Shown here in pieces: positions 1-11,222 of a stretch of DNA of 64,000 nucleotides (its first letter is position 1; each line of letters starts with the position of its first letter). The stretch is taken from positions 100,143 through 164,142 of the forward strand of contig NZ_LN623543.1 in assembly GCF_000826065.2 (NCBI RefSeq), read 5' to 3'. The DNA comes from Tessaracoccus massiliensis. GTDB taxonomy: Bacteria > Actinomycetota > Actinomycetes > Propionibacteriales > Propionibacteriaceae. Position numbers and translations under genes: made by a program. Under the pieces are notes generated by a model. The model was not told the origin of the DNA. It saw nothing but the letters and a program-made list of their open reading frames with translations, and did no database searches.

Positions 1-15
1 AGGCGACGCGCTGAG

Positions 16-627
16 TCAGGCCTCGTCGGTGGCGTCCGGCGTGGGGGCTGCGGTGTTCTTCGGGGAGACCGGCCAGTCGTCGGGGTAGCGCCAGGCGAGC
101 TCCGCGACCTTCTTGTCGAGCTGGCGGCGGGAACGCGCCGAGAGCCGGTCACCGAAGACAGTGCCACCCAGGTGGTCGGTCTCGTGCTGCAGGCAGCGCG
201 CCAGCAGGCCGGTGCCGTGCACGGTGATGTCGTTGCCGTAGGCGTCCTGGCCGGTGCAGGTCGCCAGGTCAGGGCGGGCGACGCTCTGGTAGCCGCCAGG
301 GTAGGAGAGGCACCCCTCCTCGGCGGCGTCCAGGTTGCGGGCCTTGCCCTCCGGCAGCGTCACCACCGGGTTGCACACCACGCCGCGCTGGATGCGCTCG
401 TCGCCGTCGGGGCATTCGTAGATGAATACGGACTTGCCGACGCCCACCTGGGTGGCGGCCAGGCCCACGCCCTCGGCGGCGCGCATCGTGGCCCACATGT
501 CCCGGATCAACTCGTGGAGCTCCTCGCCGAACTCGGTGACGGGCTCTGTCTGCTTGTGCATCACCGGGGTACCCCAACGGGTGACGGGCAGAACCTTGCC
601 GCCCTGGGTGAGATCGGCTTCAGCCAT
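16..627 (-). CDS. def: Peptide deformylase
   Basis: Metal-dependent hydrolase that removes the N-formyl group from nascent proteins at the ribosome exit. All three family motifs are present in the 203-aa product: GVGLAATQ (residues 53-60), EGCLS (104-108, metal-binding Cys106) and HETDH (148-152, two metal-binding His plus catalytic Glu149). Length fits actinobacterial deformylases, and the C-terminus carries a short Pro/Thr/Ala tail. The ATG is preceded on the minus strand by a good AAGGAG ribosome site. It is divergent from xerC. Nothing odd is visible and the catalytic set is complete. Confidence 0.97.
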   Translation of the reverse strand: MAEADLTQGGKVLPVTRWGTPVMHKQTEPVTEFGEELHELIRDMWATMRAAEGVGLAATQVGVGKSVFIYECPDGDERIQRGVVCNPVVTLPEGKARNLDAAEEGCLSYPGGYQSVARPDLATCTGQDAYGNDITVHGTGLLARCLQHETDHLGGTVFGDRLSARSRRQLDKKVAELAWRYPDDWPVSPKNTAAPTPDATDEA

Positions 628-720
628 GGTGCTCCTTCACGTCTCGGTTACGACGCCCAAGTATGCCGCAATGGGTGTTGCTGCTGCAGCGGCGCGGTAC
701 CGGGGGAGAAGATGGACGGC

Positions 721-1626
721 ATGGAACTTCCCCCCGGCTGGGCGGCATTGATCGAGGACTATGCCGCCCACCTCGACGCCGAGCGCGGCCTCAGCGCGCA
801 CACGGTGCGCGCGTATTCCACGGACCTGCGGGAGCTGGCCATCTTCGCGGATGTGGAGCCGGGCAGGATCACCGTGTCCCGGCTGCGGTCCTGGCTGGGG
901 GCCATGGGCGACGACGGCGCCGCCGCCTCCACCGTGCAGCGGCGGGTCGCCTGCGTGCGGGGGTTCTTCGCCTGGGCGGCGCGCGAGGGCGTGGTGGAGA
1001 CGGATCCCGCGGTGCGGCTGAAGGCCCCCAAGCGGCAGCGGCGCCTCCCCAAGGTGCTGGCGGCCGGCGCCGTCTCCGAGACGTTGGCTGCGGCCGAGGG
1101 CAGGGCGGCCGAGGCCGACGACCCCATCGCACTGCGCGACCTCGCCCTCATCGAGTTGCTCTATTCCAGCGGCCTGCGCGTCTCCGAGTTGTGTTCGCTC
1201 ACCCTGCTGGACATAGACCGGGACCGCCGCTCGGTGAGCGTGCTCGGCAAAGGTGGCAAGCATCGCACCGTCCCGCTGGGACTGCCCGCCCTCCGGGCGA
1301 TCGACGCGTGGCTGGGGGTGCGCGGCCAGGTGAGCACGCCGTTGAGCCCCGAGACCGTTTTCCTGGGGGCACGCGGCGGCGCGCTGGATCCGCGGGTGGC
1401 GCGCAGGGTGGTGCACGCGGCCACCGCCGCGGCGGGTCCGGGCGCCGAAATCGGCCCGCACGGGCTGCGCCACGCGATGGCAACCCACCTACTGGAGGGC
1501 GGTGCGGATCTGCGTAGTGTCCAGGAGATGCTGGGCCACGCGTCGGTGGCCACCACGCAGATCTACACCCACGTCACCTCTGAGCGCCTGCGGGAAGCGT
1601 TCCGGCAGGCGCACCCCCGGGCCTAG
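721..1626 (+). CDS. xerC: Tyrosine recombinase XerC
   Basis: Site-specific recombinase of the XerC/XerD type that resolves chromosome dimers at dif. The 301-aa protein has an N-terminal SAM-like core-binding domain (about 1-95) and a C-terminal catalytic domain with the full set Arg153 (SGLRVSEL), Lys177 (GKGGK), His247 and Arg250 (HGLRH), His273 (LGH) and Tyr282 (nucleophile). The frame is open far upstream, but that stretch is antisense to def. ATG 712 or ATG 721, just after a GGGGGAG, is the plausible start. XerC is preferred over XerD because of the actinobacterial order xerC, M23 peptidase, rpsB. The 3' end overlaps the convergent acyl-CoA ligase gene by 4 bases. Confidence 0.9.
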   Translation: MELPPGWAALIEDYAAHLDAERGLSAHTVRAYSTDLRELAIFADVEPGRITVSRLRSWLGAMGDDGAAASTVQRRVACVRGFFAWAAREGVVETDPAVRLKAPKRQRRLPKVLAAGAVSETLAAAEGRAAEADDPIALRDLALIELLYSSGLRVSELCSLTLLDIDRDRRSVSVLGKGGKHRTVPLGLPALRAIDAWLGVRGQVSTPLSPETVFLGARGGALDPRVARRVVHAATAAAGPGAEIGPHGLRHAMATHLLEGGADLRSVQEMLGHASVATTQIYTHVTSERLREAFRQAHPRA

Positions 1627-3296
1627 AGCAGCGGGGCGATCTGGTCGCGGACCTGACCGCGCAACACCTTGCCGATCATCGAGGTGGGCAGCTCGTCGAC
1701 CGTCACCACGCGGCGGGGGACCTTGTAGGCAGACAGGCGCTCCTTGGCCCAGGCCCTGATCTCGGCCTCGTCGACGGGACCGCTCGCCACCACGGCGGCG
1801 ACCACCTGCTCGTCGCCGCGTTCCTGGCGGACGCCCACCACCGCGACATCCTCGATGGACGGATGCTGACGCAGGACGCGCTCCACCTCGCTGGGGGCCA
1901 CGTTGAAGCCGCCGGTGATGATGATCTCCTTGAGCCGGTCCACGATGGTGGCGAAGCCGTCATCGTCGAGGGTGACGACGTCGCCTGTGCGCAGCCAGCC
2001 GTCGGGCGTCTTGGCCTCTGCGGTGGCGGCCGGCTTGTTCCAATACCCCTGGAACACCTGGGGGCCCTTGACCCAGAGTTCGCCTGACTCGCCGGGGCCG
2101 ACGTCGTTGCCGTCCTCATCCACCACGCGGCGCAGGGTGGAGGGGAACGGGATGCCGATGGTGCCCGTCTTGCGGGTCTCGTTGAACGGGTTGCCCATGG
2201 CGATGGGTGCGCATTCCGTCAGGCCGTAGCCCTCCACGAGCAGGCCGCCGGAGACGGACTCCCACAGTTCCACCACGTCGTCGGGTAGCGTCATGGCGCC
2301 GGAGATGGCCCACTTCACGCCGGACAGATCGATGCCCTTCTCCTTGGCGCCGCACGCGGTCTTCTCATAGATGGGCGGCACCGCGCAGTAGATCGACGGC
2401 GGATTCTTCTTCATCTCCGCCAGCGCCATGTCCACATCCGGGCGGGGGAACAACACCTGCCGGGCCTGCTTGTAGACGCCGAACGTGACGTAGAGCACCA
2501 TGCCGAAGGCGTGGAACATCGGCAGCATGGCGTAGCTGACCTCGCGCCCGGTCTGCGCGCCGTGCATCCACGCCACGCCCATCAGCGCGTTGGCGTACAT
2601 GTTCAGATGCGTGAGCATCACGCCCTTGGGCACCCCCGTGGTACCGGAGGTGTACTGGATGGCGCCCAGATCATCGACGGTGGGGCGCGGGTGCGACGGG
2701 TCCAGCTTGGGGCCGGAGAGCAGTTGCTTCCAGGTGAGGTCGCCCTTGTCGCCGCTGGTGAGCGCGGCGCGCTTCTCCTTCAGGGCAGGTACAGGGAGGC
2801 CCAGCAGCAGCCGCTTGACCGTGGGAAACTCCTCCAGCATGTTCACCGCCACGACGGTGGGCTTGGTGGAGACTGTGCGCAGCTTCGGCACCACGCGGTC
2901 CATGGCGATGGCCACCTTCGCTCCGTGGTCGACGAAGACCTCCTCCAACTCGCGCTCGGTGGACAGCGGGTTGTGTTCGCACACCACCGCACCGAGGCGC
3001 AGGACGGCATAGAACGCCACCAGATGCTGCGGGCAGTTGGGCAGCAGGATGGCCACCCGGTCTCCCGCGGCCACGCCCAGCTTCCGCAGCCCCTCGGCGG
3101 CATGCTCGATGCGCTCGCCGAGCTGGGTGTAGGTCATGGTGCCGCCGAAGAACTCGGTGGCCACCTTGTCACCCGCTTCGCGGCACGAGCGCTCGCACAT
3201 GTCGGTGAGGGACTCGGTGGGCAGCTCGATCTGGGCGGGCACCCCGGGCTGGTAGAAGCGCACCCAATCAGGGGTGGACAGAGGCGTTGAAGTCAT
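1623..3296 (-). CDS. fadD: Long-chain fatty-acid-CoA ligase (AMP-binding enzyme)
   Basis: Adenylate-forming ligase of 557 aa expected to activate a fatty acid through acyl-AMP to acyl-CoA. Visible motifs: the P-loop YTSGTTGVPKG, the A5-type motif GYGLTECAP, the hinge region GWLRTGDV, DRLKEIIITGG, and a C-terminal PTSMIGKVLR with the catalytic lysine. Chain-length preference cannot be read from sequence. The ATG at 3296 is chosen over an in-frame TTG at 3305 because TAGGTT lies 7 bases upstream, a leaderless-promoter arrangement. It converges on xerC. Confidence 0.92.
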   Translation of the reverse strand: MTSTPLSTPDWVRFYQPGVPAQIELPTESLTDMCERSCREAGDKVATEFFGGTMTYTQLGERIEHAAEGLRKLGVAAGDRVAILLPNCPQHLVAFYAVLRLGAVVCEHNPLSTERELEEVFVDHGAKVAIAMDRVVPKLRTVSTKPTVVAVNMLEEFPTVKRLLLGLPVPALKEKRAALTSGDKGDLTWKQLLSGPKLDPSHPRPTVDDLGAIQYTSGTTGVPKGVMLTHLNMYANALMGVAWMHGAQTGREVSYAMLPMFHAFGMVLYVTFGVYKQARQVLFPRPDVDMALAEMKKNPPSIYCAVPPIYEKTACGAKEKGIDLSGVKWAISGAMTLPDDVVELWESVSGGLLVEGYGLTECAPIAMGNPFNETRKTGTIGIPFPSTLRRVVDEDGNDVGPGESGELWVKGPQVFQGYWNKPAATAEAKTPDGWLRTGDVVTLDDDGFATIVDRLKEIIITGGFNVAPSEVERVLRQHPSIEDVAVVGVRQERGDEQVVAAVVASGPVDEAEIRAWAKERLSAYKVPRRVVTVDELPTSMIGKVLRGQVRDQIAPLL

Positions 3297-3303
3297 GGGA
3301 TCC

Positions 3304-3309
3304 AACCTA
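3304..3309 (-). promoter_or_regulatory. -10 element of a probable leaderless promoter (acyl-CoA ligase)
   Basis: TAGGTT on the minus strand, 7 bases before the ATG at 3296. The spacing puts the transcription start at or next to the ATG, with no Shine-Dalgarno sequence. Confidence 0.55.
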
Positions 3310-3320
3310 GTGCCAACCGC

Positions 3321-4220
3321 TCATGGCACGAGCGTGAGGGGGTCCACGAGGCGTCCGTCCCGCCAGGCCATCCAGTGCAGGTGGCAGGCCGTGGACAGTC
3401 CGGTGTTGCCCACCATCCCCACCACCTGGCCGGCCTCCAACCTGTCTCCCGAACTGAGCGTGACGTGGGGGAGGTGGGCGTAGGCGGTGACCAGGCCTCC
3501 GCCGTGGTCGATGATCACGCGGTACCCGTAGCCCCCGTGGTATCCGGCGCTGGTCACCACCCCCGCCGCCGGAAGGCGGATCGGTCTGCCGCAGGCGGCG
3601 CCGAAGTCCACCCCGTCGTGCAGTTTGTACACGCCCGTCACGGGGTGCCGACGCATGCCGAAGCGGGACGTGACCGGGCCGTTGAGCGGGAGTCCGCCGA
3701 TGGATGCCGTCACCTGGGCCGCCGCGATCGCCGGCGGGGCGACCGGCGTGGATCCACGGGGGAGGAGGCGCACCGTCGGGATCTCGAGGTAGGCGGTGGG
3801 ATCCGCGTAGCGCTCGCCGTCGGTCAGGCCCCAGTGCAGGCACGCGACAGCTTCGCAGTGCCCGGCGAGGAGCGTGCCGATGCGTTGGCCCTGCTCGACC
3901 ACGTCGCCCTCGGCCACCGTGGCGCGCACCGGCAGGTAGGTGGTGCGCCACCCGTTGCCGTGCTCGATCTACACTGTCTGCCGACCCGCCACGGACCCCG
4001 CGAAGTGCACGGTGCCAGCCGCCGCTGCCAACACGGGCTCTCCGTCGCGCCCGGCCACATCGACGCCCCGGTGCCCCGCTGCATAGCGGCCGACGTCGTC
4101 GAAGCCATGCAGGATCCGGCCGGGCAGGGGCGCGTCGAGGACCAGGCCTTCGGCGAAGGCTATGGGTGTGGCGGTGGCGATCAGGAACAGGGACAGCAGA
4201 AGCGTGGCGACAGTTCTCAC
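3321..4220 (-). pseudogene. Two-domain M23 (LytM/lysostaphin-type) peptidase interrupted by an in-frame TAG
   Basis: Secreted M23-family endopeptidase, expected to act on peptidoglycan cross-links. A GTG start at 4220 gives a signal peptide (hydrophobic core about residues 4-18, ending AFA). The first, degenerate M23 domain (GHRGVDVAG, then RTTYLPV, then CLHWGL) lacks the usual HLS-type histidine. The second is complete: LHDGVDFGA, AYAHL and the HLH of ACHLHW. At 3969-3971 the same frame reads TAG between GRQTV and IEHGNGW, in the middle of the first domain. Nothing else is disrupted and both halves stay in one frame. TAC to TAG is the simplest origin. An in-frame restart would keep only the second domain without a signal peptide, so the product is probably lost unless the stop is read through or is a sequence error. 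Its position before rpsB is conserved in actinobacteria. Confidence 0.75.
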
Positions 4221-4313
4221 ACCATCACTGTGGCCGGTTGACAGGTGGGATCACCACGAGTTTTCTGCCCTGTGGACAACCGGACCCCGCCGTCGCGTGG
4301 CGGGGAGTGCTGT

Positions 4314-4343
4314 TTGGCCGTTCGGGGCGCCAGTGGATACCAT
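4314..4343 (+). promoter_or_regulatory. Candidate rpsB promoter
   Basis: TTGGCC (4314-4319), an 18-bp spacer and TACCAT (4338-4343), each 4/6 to the sigma-70-type consensus, about 175 bp before rpsB. Two TTGACA hexamers nearby (4238 and 4363) have no acceptable -10 at the right distance, so assignment is tentative. Confidence 0.3.
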
Positions 4344-4484
4344 GTGCACTGCAACCAATGTGTTGACATCGCATGCGCTGCGCGGGAAACCGCCGGCCGC
4401 CGCGTGGTCCCAGGTCTCCGGACGTGGGTGCGGCTGCCGGGCGCATCAGGCAAAGGCCTCTGACGAGGTCACCATAACCACCGT

Positions 4485-4499
4485 GTGGGCAGGGCCCAC
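4485..4499 (+). promoter_or_regulatory. Leader hairpin next to the rpsB ribosome-binding site
   Basis: GTGGGC-AGG-GCCCAC forms a perfect 6-bp stem ending 3 bases before the AGAAAGG ribosome site of rpsB (4503-4509). Ribosomal protein S2 leaders are autoregulated in some bacteria. Whether this small hairpin does so here is inference. Confidence 0.35.
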
Positions 4500-4517
4500 T
4501 TTGAGAAAGGCACGACC

Positions 4518-5501
4518 ATGGCAGTCGTCACCACCCGCCAGCTGCTCGAGAGCGGCGTTCACTTCGGTCACCAGACCCGTCGTTGGAACCCCAAGATGAA
4601 GCGCTTCATCTTCACCGAGCGCAACGGCATCTACATCATCGACCTGCAGCTGTCGCTCAGCTACATCGACAAGGCTTACGCCTTCATCAAGTCCACCGTC
4701 GCGCGCGGCGGCCAGGTGCTGTTCGTCGGCACCAAGAAGCAGGCCCAGGAGGCCATCGCCGAGCAGGCCACCCGCGTCGGCATGCCCTACGTCAACCAGC
4801 GTTGGCTCGGCGGCATGCTCACGAACTTCGGCACCGTCTCCAAGCGCATCTCGCGCCTCAAGGAGCTCGAGGGCATGGACCTGACCGACACCGTCGGCTC
4901 GGGCCTCACCAAGAAGGAACTGCTGCAGCTCGACCGCGAGCGCACCAAGCTCGACAAGACCCTCGGCGGCATCCGCGACATGGGCCGCACCCCCCAGGCC
5001 GTGTGGATCGTCGACACCAACAAGGAGCACCTCGCCGTCGACGAGGCGCGCAAGCTGCACATCCCGATCGTCGGCATCCTCGACACCAACTGTGACCCTG
5101 ATGAGGTCGACTACGCGGTGCCCGGCAACGACGACGCGATCCGTTCCGTCGCGCTGCTGACCCGCATCATCGCCGACGCAGTGGCCGACGGCCTCATCGA
5201 GCGTTCCTCCGGCCGCTCGGGTGAGCAGGCCCAGAGCGAGCCCATGCCCGATTGGGAGCGCGAGCTCCTGGGTGCCGACGAGCAGGCCGCTGCCGCCACC
5301 GAGGAGACCGCTGCGGCTCCCGCCGAGCAGGTGGATCGCCCCGACAACGTCGAGCAGGCTGAGGCCGCCGCCGACGCCGACGTGGCCCAGGCTGAAGCCG
5401 CCGTAGCCGAGCAGCCTGAGGCCCCCGTGGCCGAGGCGGCCGCCGAAGAGGCGCCTGCCGCCGACGAGGCCGCTGAGGCCAAGACCACCGAAGACAACTG
5501 A
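4518..5501 (+). CDS. rpsB: 30S ribosomal protein S2 (uS2)
   Basis: Small-subunit ribosomal protein, 327 aa. The conserved core (about 1-245) starts [20 protein letters not shown] and contains the usual GTKKQAQE and VNQRWLGG segments. The C-terminus is extended by about 80 residues of almost pure Ala/Glu/Pro/Asp, a feature of actinobacterial S2 that probably is disordered. The ATG at 4518 has AGAAAGG 8 bases upstream; a start 33 bases earlier would sit inside the leader hairpin. It is 31 bp from tsf and surely cotranscribed. Confidence 0.98.
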   Translation: MAVVTTRQLLESGVHFGHQTRRWNPKMKRFIFTERNGIYIIDLQLSLSYIDKAYAFIKSTVARGGQVLFVGTKKQAQEAIAEQATRVGMPYVNQRWLGGMLTNFGTVSKRISRLKELEGMDLTDTVGSGLTKKELLQLDRERTKLDKTLGGIRDMGRTPQAVWIVDTNKEHLAVDEARKLHIPIVGILDTNCDPDEVDYAVPGNDDAIRSVALLTRIIADAVADGLIERSSGRSGEQAQSEPMPDWERELLGADEQAAAATEETAAAPAEQVDRPDNVEQAEAAADADVAQAEAAVAEQPEAPVAEAAAEEAPAADEAAEAKTTEDN

Positions 5502-5532
5502 GCACACCACACGAGAAGACGGGAAACCACTC

Positions 5533-6342
5533 ATGGCAATCACTGCCGCTGACGTGAAGAAGCTCCGCGACGCCACAGGCGCGGGCATGATGGACGCCAA
5601 GAAGGCCCTCACCGAGGCCGACGGCGACTTCGACAAGGCCATCGAGGCCCTCCGCATCCACGGCCTCGCCAAGCAGGCCAAGCGCGCGGACCGCGAGGCC
5701 ACCAACGGCATCGTCGCAGGCCGCGACGGCGCGCTGATCCAGTTCGCCGCCGAGACCGATTTCGTCGCCAAGAACAGCGAGTTCGTGGAACTGGCCGACC
5801 AGATCCTCGACGCCGTCATCAAGAGCGGCGCCACCGACGTGGCCGCCGCCAACGCCGCTGAGCTCGCTTCGGGCGAGAAGGTGGAGGACGCAGTCAAGGA
5901 ACTCGGCGCCAAGATCGGCGAGAACATCTCCGTGGCCAACGTCGCGCAGTTCCCCGGCGAGAGCCACGTGTACCTGCACCGCCGCGCCGCGGACCTGCCC
6001 CCGCAGGTCGGCGTCCTGGTGGAGTACACCGGCGACAAGGCCCTCGCCCACCAGGCCGCGCTGCAGGTGGCGGCCATGTCGCCGACCTACGCCAACCGCG
6101 ACGAGGTCCCTGCTGAGATCGTCGAGAACGAGCGTCGCATCGCGGAGGCCACGGCCAAGGAGGAGGGCAAGCCCGAGGGCGCGCTCCCGAAGATCGTAGA
6201 GGGTCGCCTCAACGGCTTCTTCAAGGATGTCGTGCTCGTCGACCAGGCCGCCGTCTGGGAGGACAAGAAGTCCGTGGGCGCTGCGCTCCAGGAGGGCAAC
6301 ACCGAAATCGTGCGTTTCGCACGCTTCGCCGTGGGTGCCTGA
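5533..6342 (+). CDS. tsf: Elongation factor Ts
   Basis: Guanine-nucleotide exchange factor that recycles EF-Tu. The 269-aa protein has the N-terminal UBA-like domain (residues about 1-40, [19 protein letters not shown]) and the core with TDFVAKN, the contact site for EF-Tu. Length is normal. Second gene of the rpsB-tsf unit. A very strong hairpin follows its stop codon and precedes pyrH. Confidence 0.98.
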   Translation: MAITAADVKKLRDATGAGMMDAKKALTEADGDFDKAIEALRIHGLAKQAKRADREATNGIVAGRDGALIQFAAETDFVAKNSEFVELADQILDAVIKSGATDVAAANAAELASGEKVEDAVKELGAKIGENISVANVAQFPGESHVYLHRRAADLPPQVGVLVEYTGDKALAHQAALQVAAMSPTYANRDEVPAEIVENERRIAEATAKEEGKPEGALPKIVEGRLNGFFKDVVLVDQAAVWEDKKSVGAALQEGNTEIVRFARFAVGA

Positions 6343-6373
6343 CCCACACGCACTGCCTCAGTGAAGTAGAGTT

Positions 6374-6408
6374 ACGTGCGCCGCGACCTCAATGGTCGCG
6401 GCGCACGT
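6374..6408 (+). terminator. Strong hairpin between tsf and pyrH
   Basis: A perfect 15-bp inverted repeat (arms 6374-6388 and 6394-6408) around the 5-base loop TCAAT. No U-tract follows, common for high-G+C terminators. It may end rpsB-tsf transcripts or attenuate read-through into pyrH, whose start codon lies 32 bp downstream. Confidence 0.6.
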
Positions 6409-6440
6409 TGCATGTCCAGCCCCAGCCCCAGGAGTTCACA

Positions 6441-7148
6441 GTGGGATATTCGCGAGTATTGCTGAAGCTGTCCGGTGAGGTGTTCGGCGGAGGCAAACTC
6501 GGCGTCGACGTCGAGGTGGTGGCAGATATCGCCCGTGAGATCGCCGACGTCGTGCGGTCCGGCACGCAGGTCGCCGTCGTGGTCGGCGGAGGGAACTACT
6601 TCCGCGGCGCGGAGTTGTCCACCAACGGCATGGCCCGCGACCGCGCGGACTACATGGGCATGCTGGGCACAGTGATGAACTCCATCGCCCTGCAGGACTT
6701 CTGTGAGAAGGCCGGCATCGAGACGCGCGTGCAGTCCGCCATCAACATGGCGCAGGTCGCAGAGCCCTACATTCCGCGCCGCGCGGAGCGTCACCTGGAG
6801 AAGGGCCGCCTGGTCATCTTCGGTGCCGGCTCCGGCATGCCGTATTTCTCAACCGACACGGTGGCCGCTCAGCGGGCGCTGGAGATCGGGGCCGAGGTGC
6901 TGCTCATGGGCAAGCAGGGCGTCGACGGCGTCTACGATTCGGACCCGAAGACCAACCCTGAGGCCAAGAAGTTCGACAACCTCACCTACGACGACTTCCT
7001 CACCAAGAACCTGAAGGTGGCCGACGCGACCGCCATCTCGCTGGCCCGCGACAACGGTCTGGACATGGTCTTCTTCAACCTGTCCAAGAAGGGCAACATC
7101 GCGCGGGCAGTGGCAGGCGAGCACATCGGCACCCTGGTGTCCCGCTGA
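6441..7148 (+). CDS. pyrH: Uridylate kinase (UMP kinase)
   Basis: Phosphorylates UMP to UDP in pyrimidine nucleotide synthesis; a hexameric amino-acid-kinase-fold enzyme. The 235-aa protein shows LLKLSGE near the N-terminus, [10 protein letters not shown] (nucleotide binding), [14 protein letters not shown], and the FTTD-like region [12 protein letters not shown]. The GTG start at 6441 has AGGAG 6 bases upstream. A TTG 33 bases earlier lies in the preceding hairpin and is rejected. pyrH-frr-cdsA-rlmN read as one unit. Confidence 0.97.
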   Translation: MGYSRVLLKLSGEVFGGGKLGVDVEVVADIAREIADVVRSGTQVAVVVGGGNYFRGAELSTNGMARDRADYMGMLGTVMNSIALQDFCEKAGIETRVQSAINMAQVAEPYIPRRAERHLEKGRLVIFGAGSGMPYFSTDTVAAQRALEIGAEVLLMGKQGVDGVYDSDPKTNPEAKKFDNLTYDDFLTKNLKVADATAISLARDNGLDMVFFNLSKKGNIARAVAGEHIGTLVSR

Positions 7149-7188
7149 CCCGACAGTTACTAGAAATCCAGAGCAAAGGAGCACGTCC

Positions 7189-7746
7189 ATGATCGCTGAG
7201 ATCCAGCAAGAGGCCGCAACCAAGATGCAGCAGGCGGTGGACTTCGCCCGTGAGGACATGTCCACCATCCGCACCGGCCGCGCGCACCCCGCCATGTTCA
7301 ACAAACTGCTGGCCGACTACTACGGTGCCCCGACGCCGCTGCAGCAACTGGCCACGTTCACCTCGCCCGACCCGCGCTCCATGCTCATCTCGCCGTTCGA
7401 CCGCAGCGCCCTGGGCGCCATCGAGAAGGCCATCCGCGACGCGGATCTGGGCGTCAACCCGAGCAATGACGGCAACGCCGTGCGCGTCGTCATGCCGCAC
7501 CTCACTGAGGAGCGCCGCAAGGAGTACATCAAGATGGCCAGGTCGAAGGCCGAGGAGGCCCGTGTCGCGGTGCGCAACCTGCGCCGCCACGCCAACGACT
7601 CGCTGAAGAAGCTCGAGAAGGACAGCGAGATCGGTGAGGACGACCTCAACCGCGCCGAGAAGGCACTGGACGCCTCCACGAAGAAGTTCGTCGACAGCAT
7701 CGACGAGATCCTGAAGAACAAGGAAGCTGAGCTCCTCGAAGTCTGA
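7189..7746 (+). CDS. frr: Ribosome recycling factor
   Basis: Releases mRNA and tRNA from the post-termination ribosome together with EF-G. Standard 185-aa length, with MSTIRTGRAHPAMF and the conserved arginine-rich helix VRNLRRHAND. It sits between pyrH and cdsA, as in most bacteria, and its stop codon shares one base with the cdsA ATG, implying translational coupling. Confidence 0.98.
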   Translation: MIAEIQQEAATKMQQAVDFAREDMSTIRTGRAHPAMFNKLLADYYGAPTPLQQLATFTSPDPRSMLISPFDRSALGAIEKAIRDADLGVNPSNDGNAVRVVMPHLTEERRKEYIKMARSKAEEARVAVRNLRRHANDSLKKLEKDSEIGEDDLNRAEKALDASTKKFVDSIDEILKNKEAELLEV

Positions 7747-8609
7747 TGAGCACAGCTGAGGCCGCACAGCAGAAGACGTCGAGGGCGGGCCGGAACCTTC
7801 CGGCCGCCGTCGGCGTCGGTCTGTCTCTCATCGCGGTGGTCGGCGTCGGCCTGATCTGGTTGCCGTGGCTGTTCATCGTCTTCGCGGCTGTCGCACTCGG
7901 AGCGGCGGTCATCGAGGTGCACCGTGCGTTGCTGCGTAAGGCCATGCAGGCGGTGTGGGCTCCGATCGCGGTGGGCACCGTCGTCTCCGTCCTGGGCGGG
8001 TACTTCGTCTCGGTGCAGGACGTGGGCATCGAGGACACCACCTTCGTGGTGATCTGTCTGTGCGGCATGCTGATCGCCTCCCTGGTGGGCCGCCTCTTCG
8101 GCGGCGCCGAGGGGTTCATCCGCGACATCTCGGCCAGCGCACTGCTGATCGCCTACATCCCGCTGCTGGGCGTCTTCGTGCCCCTGCTGATGGGTGCCAG
8201 CGACGGGAACCTGCGGATGCTGGCCATCATCGTGGTCGTCGCCGCCTCAGACACCGGCGCCTATGCCACCGGCGTGCTGTTCGGCCGCCACAAGATGGCC
8301 CCGGCCATCAGCCCCAGCAAGACCTGGGAGGGCACCGGCGGAGGCGTCGCCCTGTCAGCCATCGTCGGCACCGTCCTGAGTGTCTACCTGTTGGGCGGCC
8401 CCTGGTGGGTGGGCGCCATCCTCGGCGTGCTGTGCAGTCTTGCCGGCACCACTGGAGACCTGGTGGAGTCGCTCATCAAGCGGGACGCAGGCATCAAGGA
8501 CATGTCCAACTTCCTGCCCGGCCACGGCGGTGTGATGGACCGCCTCGACTCCATGCTCGTGGCCGTCCCCGTCGGCTGGCTCGTGCTGCACCTCGCCCTC
8601 GGCGGCTGA
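7746..8609 (+). CDS. cdsA: Phosphatidate cytidylyltransferase (CDP-diglyceride synthase)
   Basis: Integral membrane enzyme making CDP-diacylglycerol from phosphatidate and CTP, the branch point of phospholipid synthesis. The 287-aa protein is mostly hydrophobic helices and carries the CTP_transf_1 signature near the C-terminus: [12 protein letters not shown], then [20 protein letters not shown] and GVMDRLDS with the metal-binding aspartates. The N-terminal 25 residues are polar and cytoplasmic. It overlaps frr by one base. Confidence 0.96.
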   Translation: MSTAEAAQQKTSRAGRNLPAAVGVGLSLIAVVGVGLIWLPWLFIVFAAVALGAAVIEVHRALLRKAMQAVWAPIAVGTVVSVLGGYFVSVQDVGIEDTTFVVICLCGMLIASLVGRLFGGAEGFIRDISASALLIAYIPLLGVFVPLLMGASDGNLRMLAIIVVVAASDTGAYATGVLFGRHKMAPAISPSKTWEGTGGGVALSAIVGTVLSVYLLGGPWWVGAILGVLCSLAGTTGDLVESLIKRDAGIKDMSNFLPGHGGVMDRLDSMLVAVPVGWLVLHLALGG

Positions 8610-8640
8610 CCCTGCCGCTGTCCCTACCCCTGAAAGCGCC

Positions 8641-9765
8641 ATGACTGTCAAGACCCTGCCGCTCGTCTTCGAAGCCCCCCGCCGCGGGAAGCCCCCGAAG
8701 CATTGGTTCGACCTGACCATCGAAGAACGGGTGGAGGCCACGCAGAAGCTCGGGCTGCCGAAGTTCCGGGCAGACCAGATCTCCCGCCACGTTTTCGACC
8801 GCCTCGAGGACGATGTGACGCAGTTCTCGGACATTCCGGCAGCCATCCGCGGCGAGTTGGGGGAGCAGCTGTTCCCGAAGCTGCTCGACCAGGTGACGCA
8901 CCGCAGCACCGATGACGGCGCCACCGTCAAGACGCTGTGGCGGCTGCACGACGGCTCGCTGCTGGAATCCGTGCTGATGCGCTACCCCAACCGCACCACG
9001 CTGTGCATCTCCTCGCAGGCCGGCTGCGGCATGGCCTGCCCGTTCTGCGCGACGGGGCAGGGTGGCCTCAAGCGCAACCTGTCGCAGGCTGAGATCACCG
9101 CCCAGGTGCTGGCGGCCGATCAGCAGATCGCCGCCGGGCTCGTCCCCGGTGCCAGCGGCCGCCTCAACAACATCGTGTTCATGGGCATGGGTGAGCCACT
9201 GGCCAACTACAACGCGGTGCTGGGTTCGATCCGCACGTTCCTGGCGCCCAGCCCCAACGGCTTCGGCATGAGCGCACGTGGCATCACCGTGTCCACCGTC
9301 GGCCTCGTGCCCGCCATCAGGAAGCTCACCGAGGAGGCGTTGCCGCTGACCCTGGCGGTGTCCCTGCACGCGCCGGACGACGAACTGCGCGACGAGATCG
9401 TGCCGATCAACACCCGGTGGAAGGTCGACGAGGTGGTCGACGCCGCCTGGGAGTACGCCAGGGTCACCAAGCGCCGCGTCTCCATCGAGTACGCCATGAT
9501 GCGAGACATCAACGACCAGGTTGAGCGCGCCGAACTGCTCGCCAAGGTGCTCAAGAAGCGCGGCGACTGGGGCTGGGTGCACGTCAACCTCATCCCGCTG
9601 AACCCCACACCTGGCTCGAAGTGGACGGCGTCGCGGAAGGCGGACGAGCGGGCCTTCATCGACACGCTCGAGAAGCGCGGCGTGCCCGTGACGCTGCGCG
9701 ACACCCGCGGGCAGGAGATCGACGGCGCCTGCGGGCAGTTGGCCGCCTCTGTCGATCAGGCCTGA
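8641..9765 (+). CDS. rlmN: Dual-specificity 23S rRNA/tRNA adenine-C2 methyltransferase RlmN
   Basis: Radical-SAM methyltransferase that makes 2-methyladenosine in 23S rRNA (A2503) and in tRNA. The 374-aa product has the cluster motif C-x3-C-x2-C at Cys129, Cys133 and Cys136 ([13 protein letters not shown]), [10 protein letters not shown] for SAM binding, and the C-terminal resolving cysteine in IDGACGQL. It is last in the pyrH-frr-cdsA-rlmN block, 31 bp after cdsA. Confidence 0.97.
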   Translation: MTVKTLPLVFEAPRRGKPPKHWFDLTIEERVEATQKLGLPKFRADQISRHVFDRLEDDVTQFSDIPAAIRGELGEQLFPKLLDQVTHRSTDDGATVKTLWRLHDGSLLESVLMRYPNRTTLCISSQAGCGMACPFCATGQGGLKRNLSQAEITAQVLAADQQIAAGLVPGASGRLNNIVFMGMGEPLANYNAVLGSIRTFLAPSPNGFGMSARGITVSTVGLVPAIRKLTEEALPLTLAVSLHAPDDELRDEIVPINTRWKVDEVVDAAWEYARVTKRRVSIEYAMMRDINDQVERAELLAKVLKKRGDWGWVHVNLIPLNPTPGSKWTASRKADERAFIDTLEKRGVPVTLRDTRGQEIDGACGQLAASVDQA

Positions 9766-9836
9766 GACGAGCCTGCCAGTGCACAGCCGGGATGACCGTC
9801 AGGTGACCCGATAGGAAAACTCCGGCCCCGTGGCCC

Positions 9837-11222
<1,386 letters not shown>

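Noticed and set aside
3969..3971. TAG as a pyrrolysine codon
   Set aside because: M23 peptidases are not pyrrolysine proteins, and no pyl genes are seen in this window.
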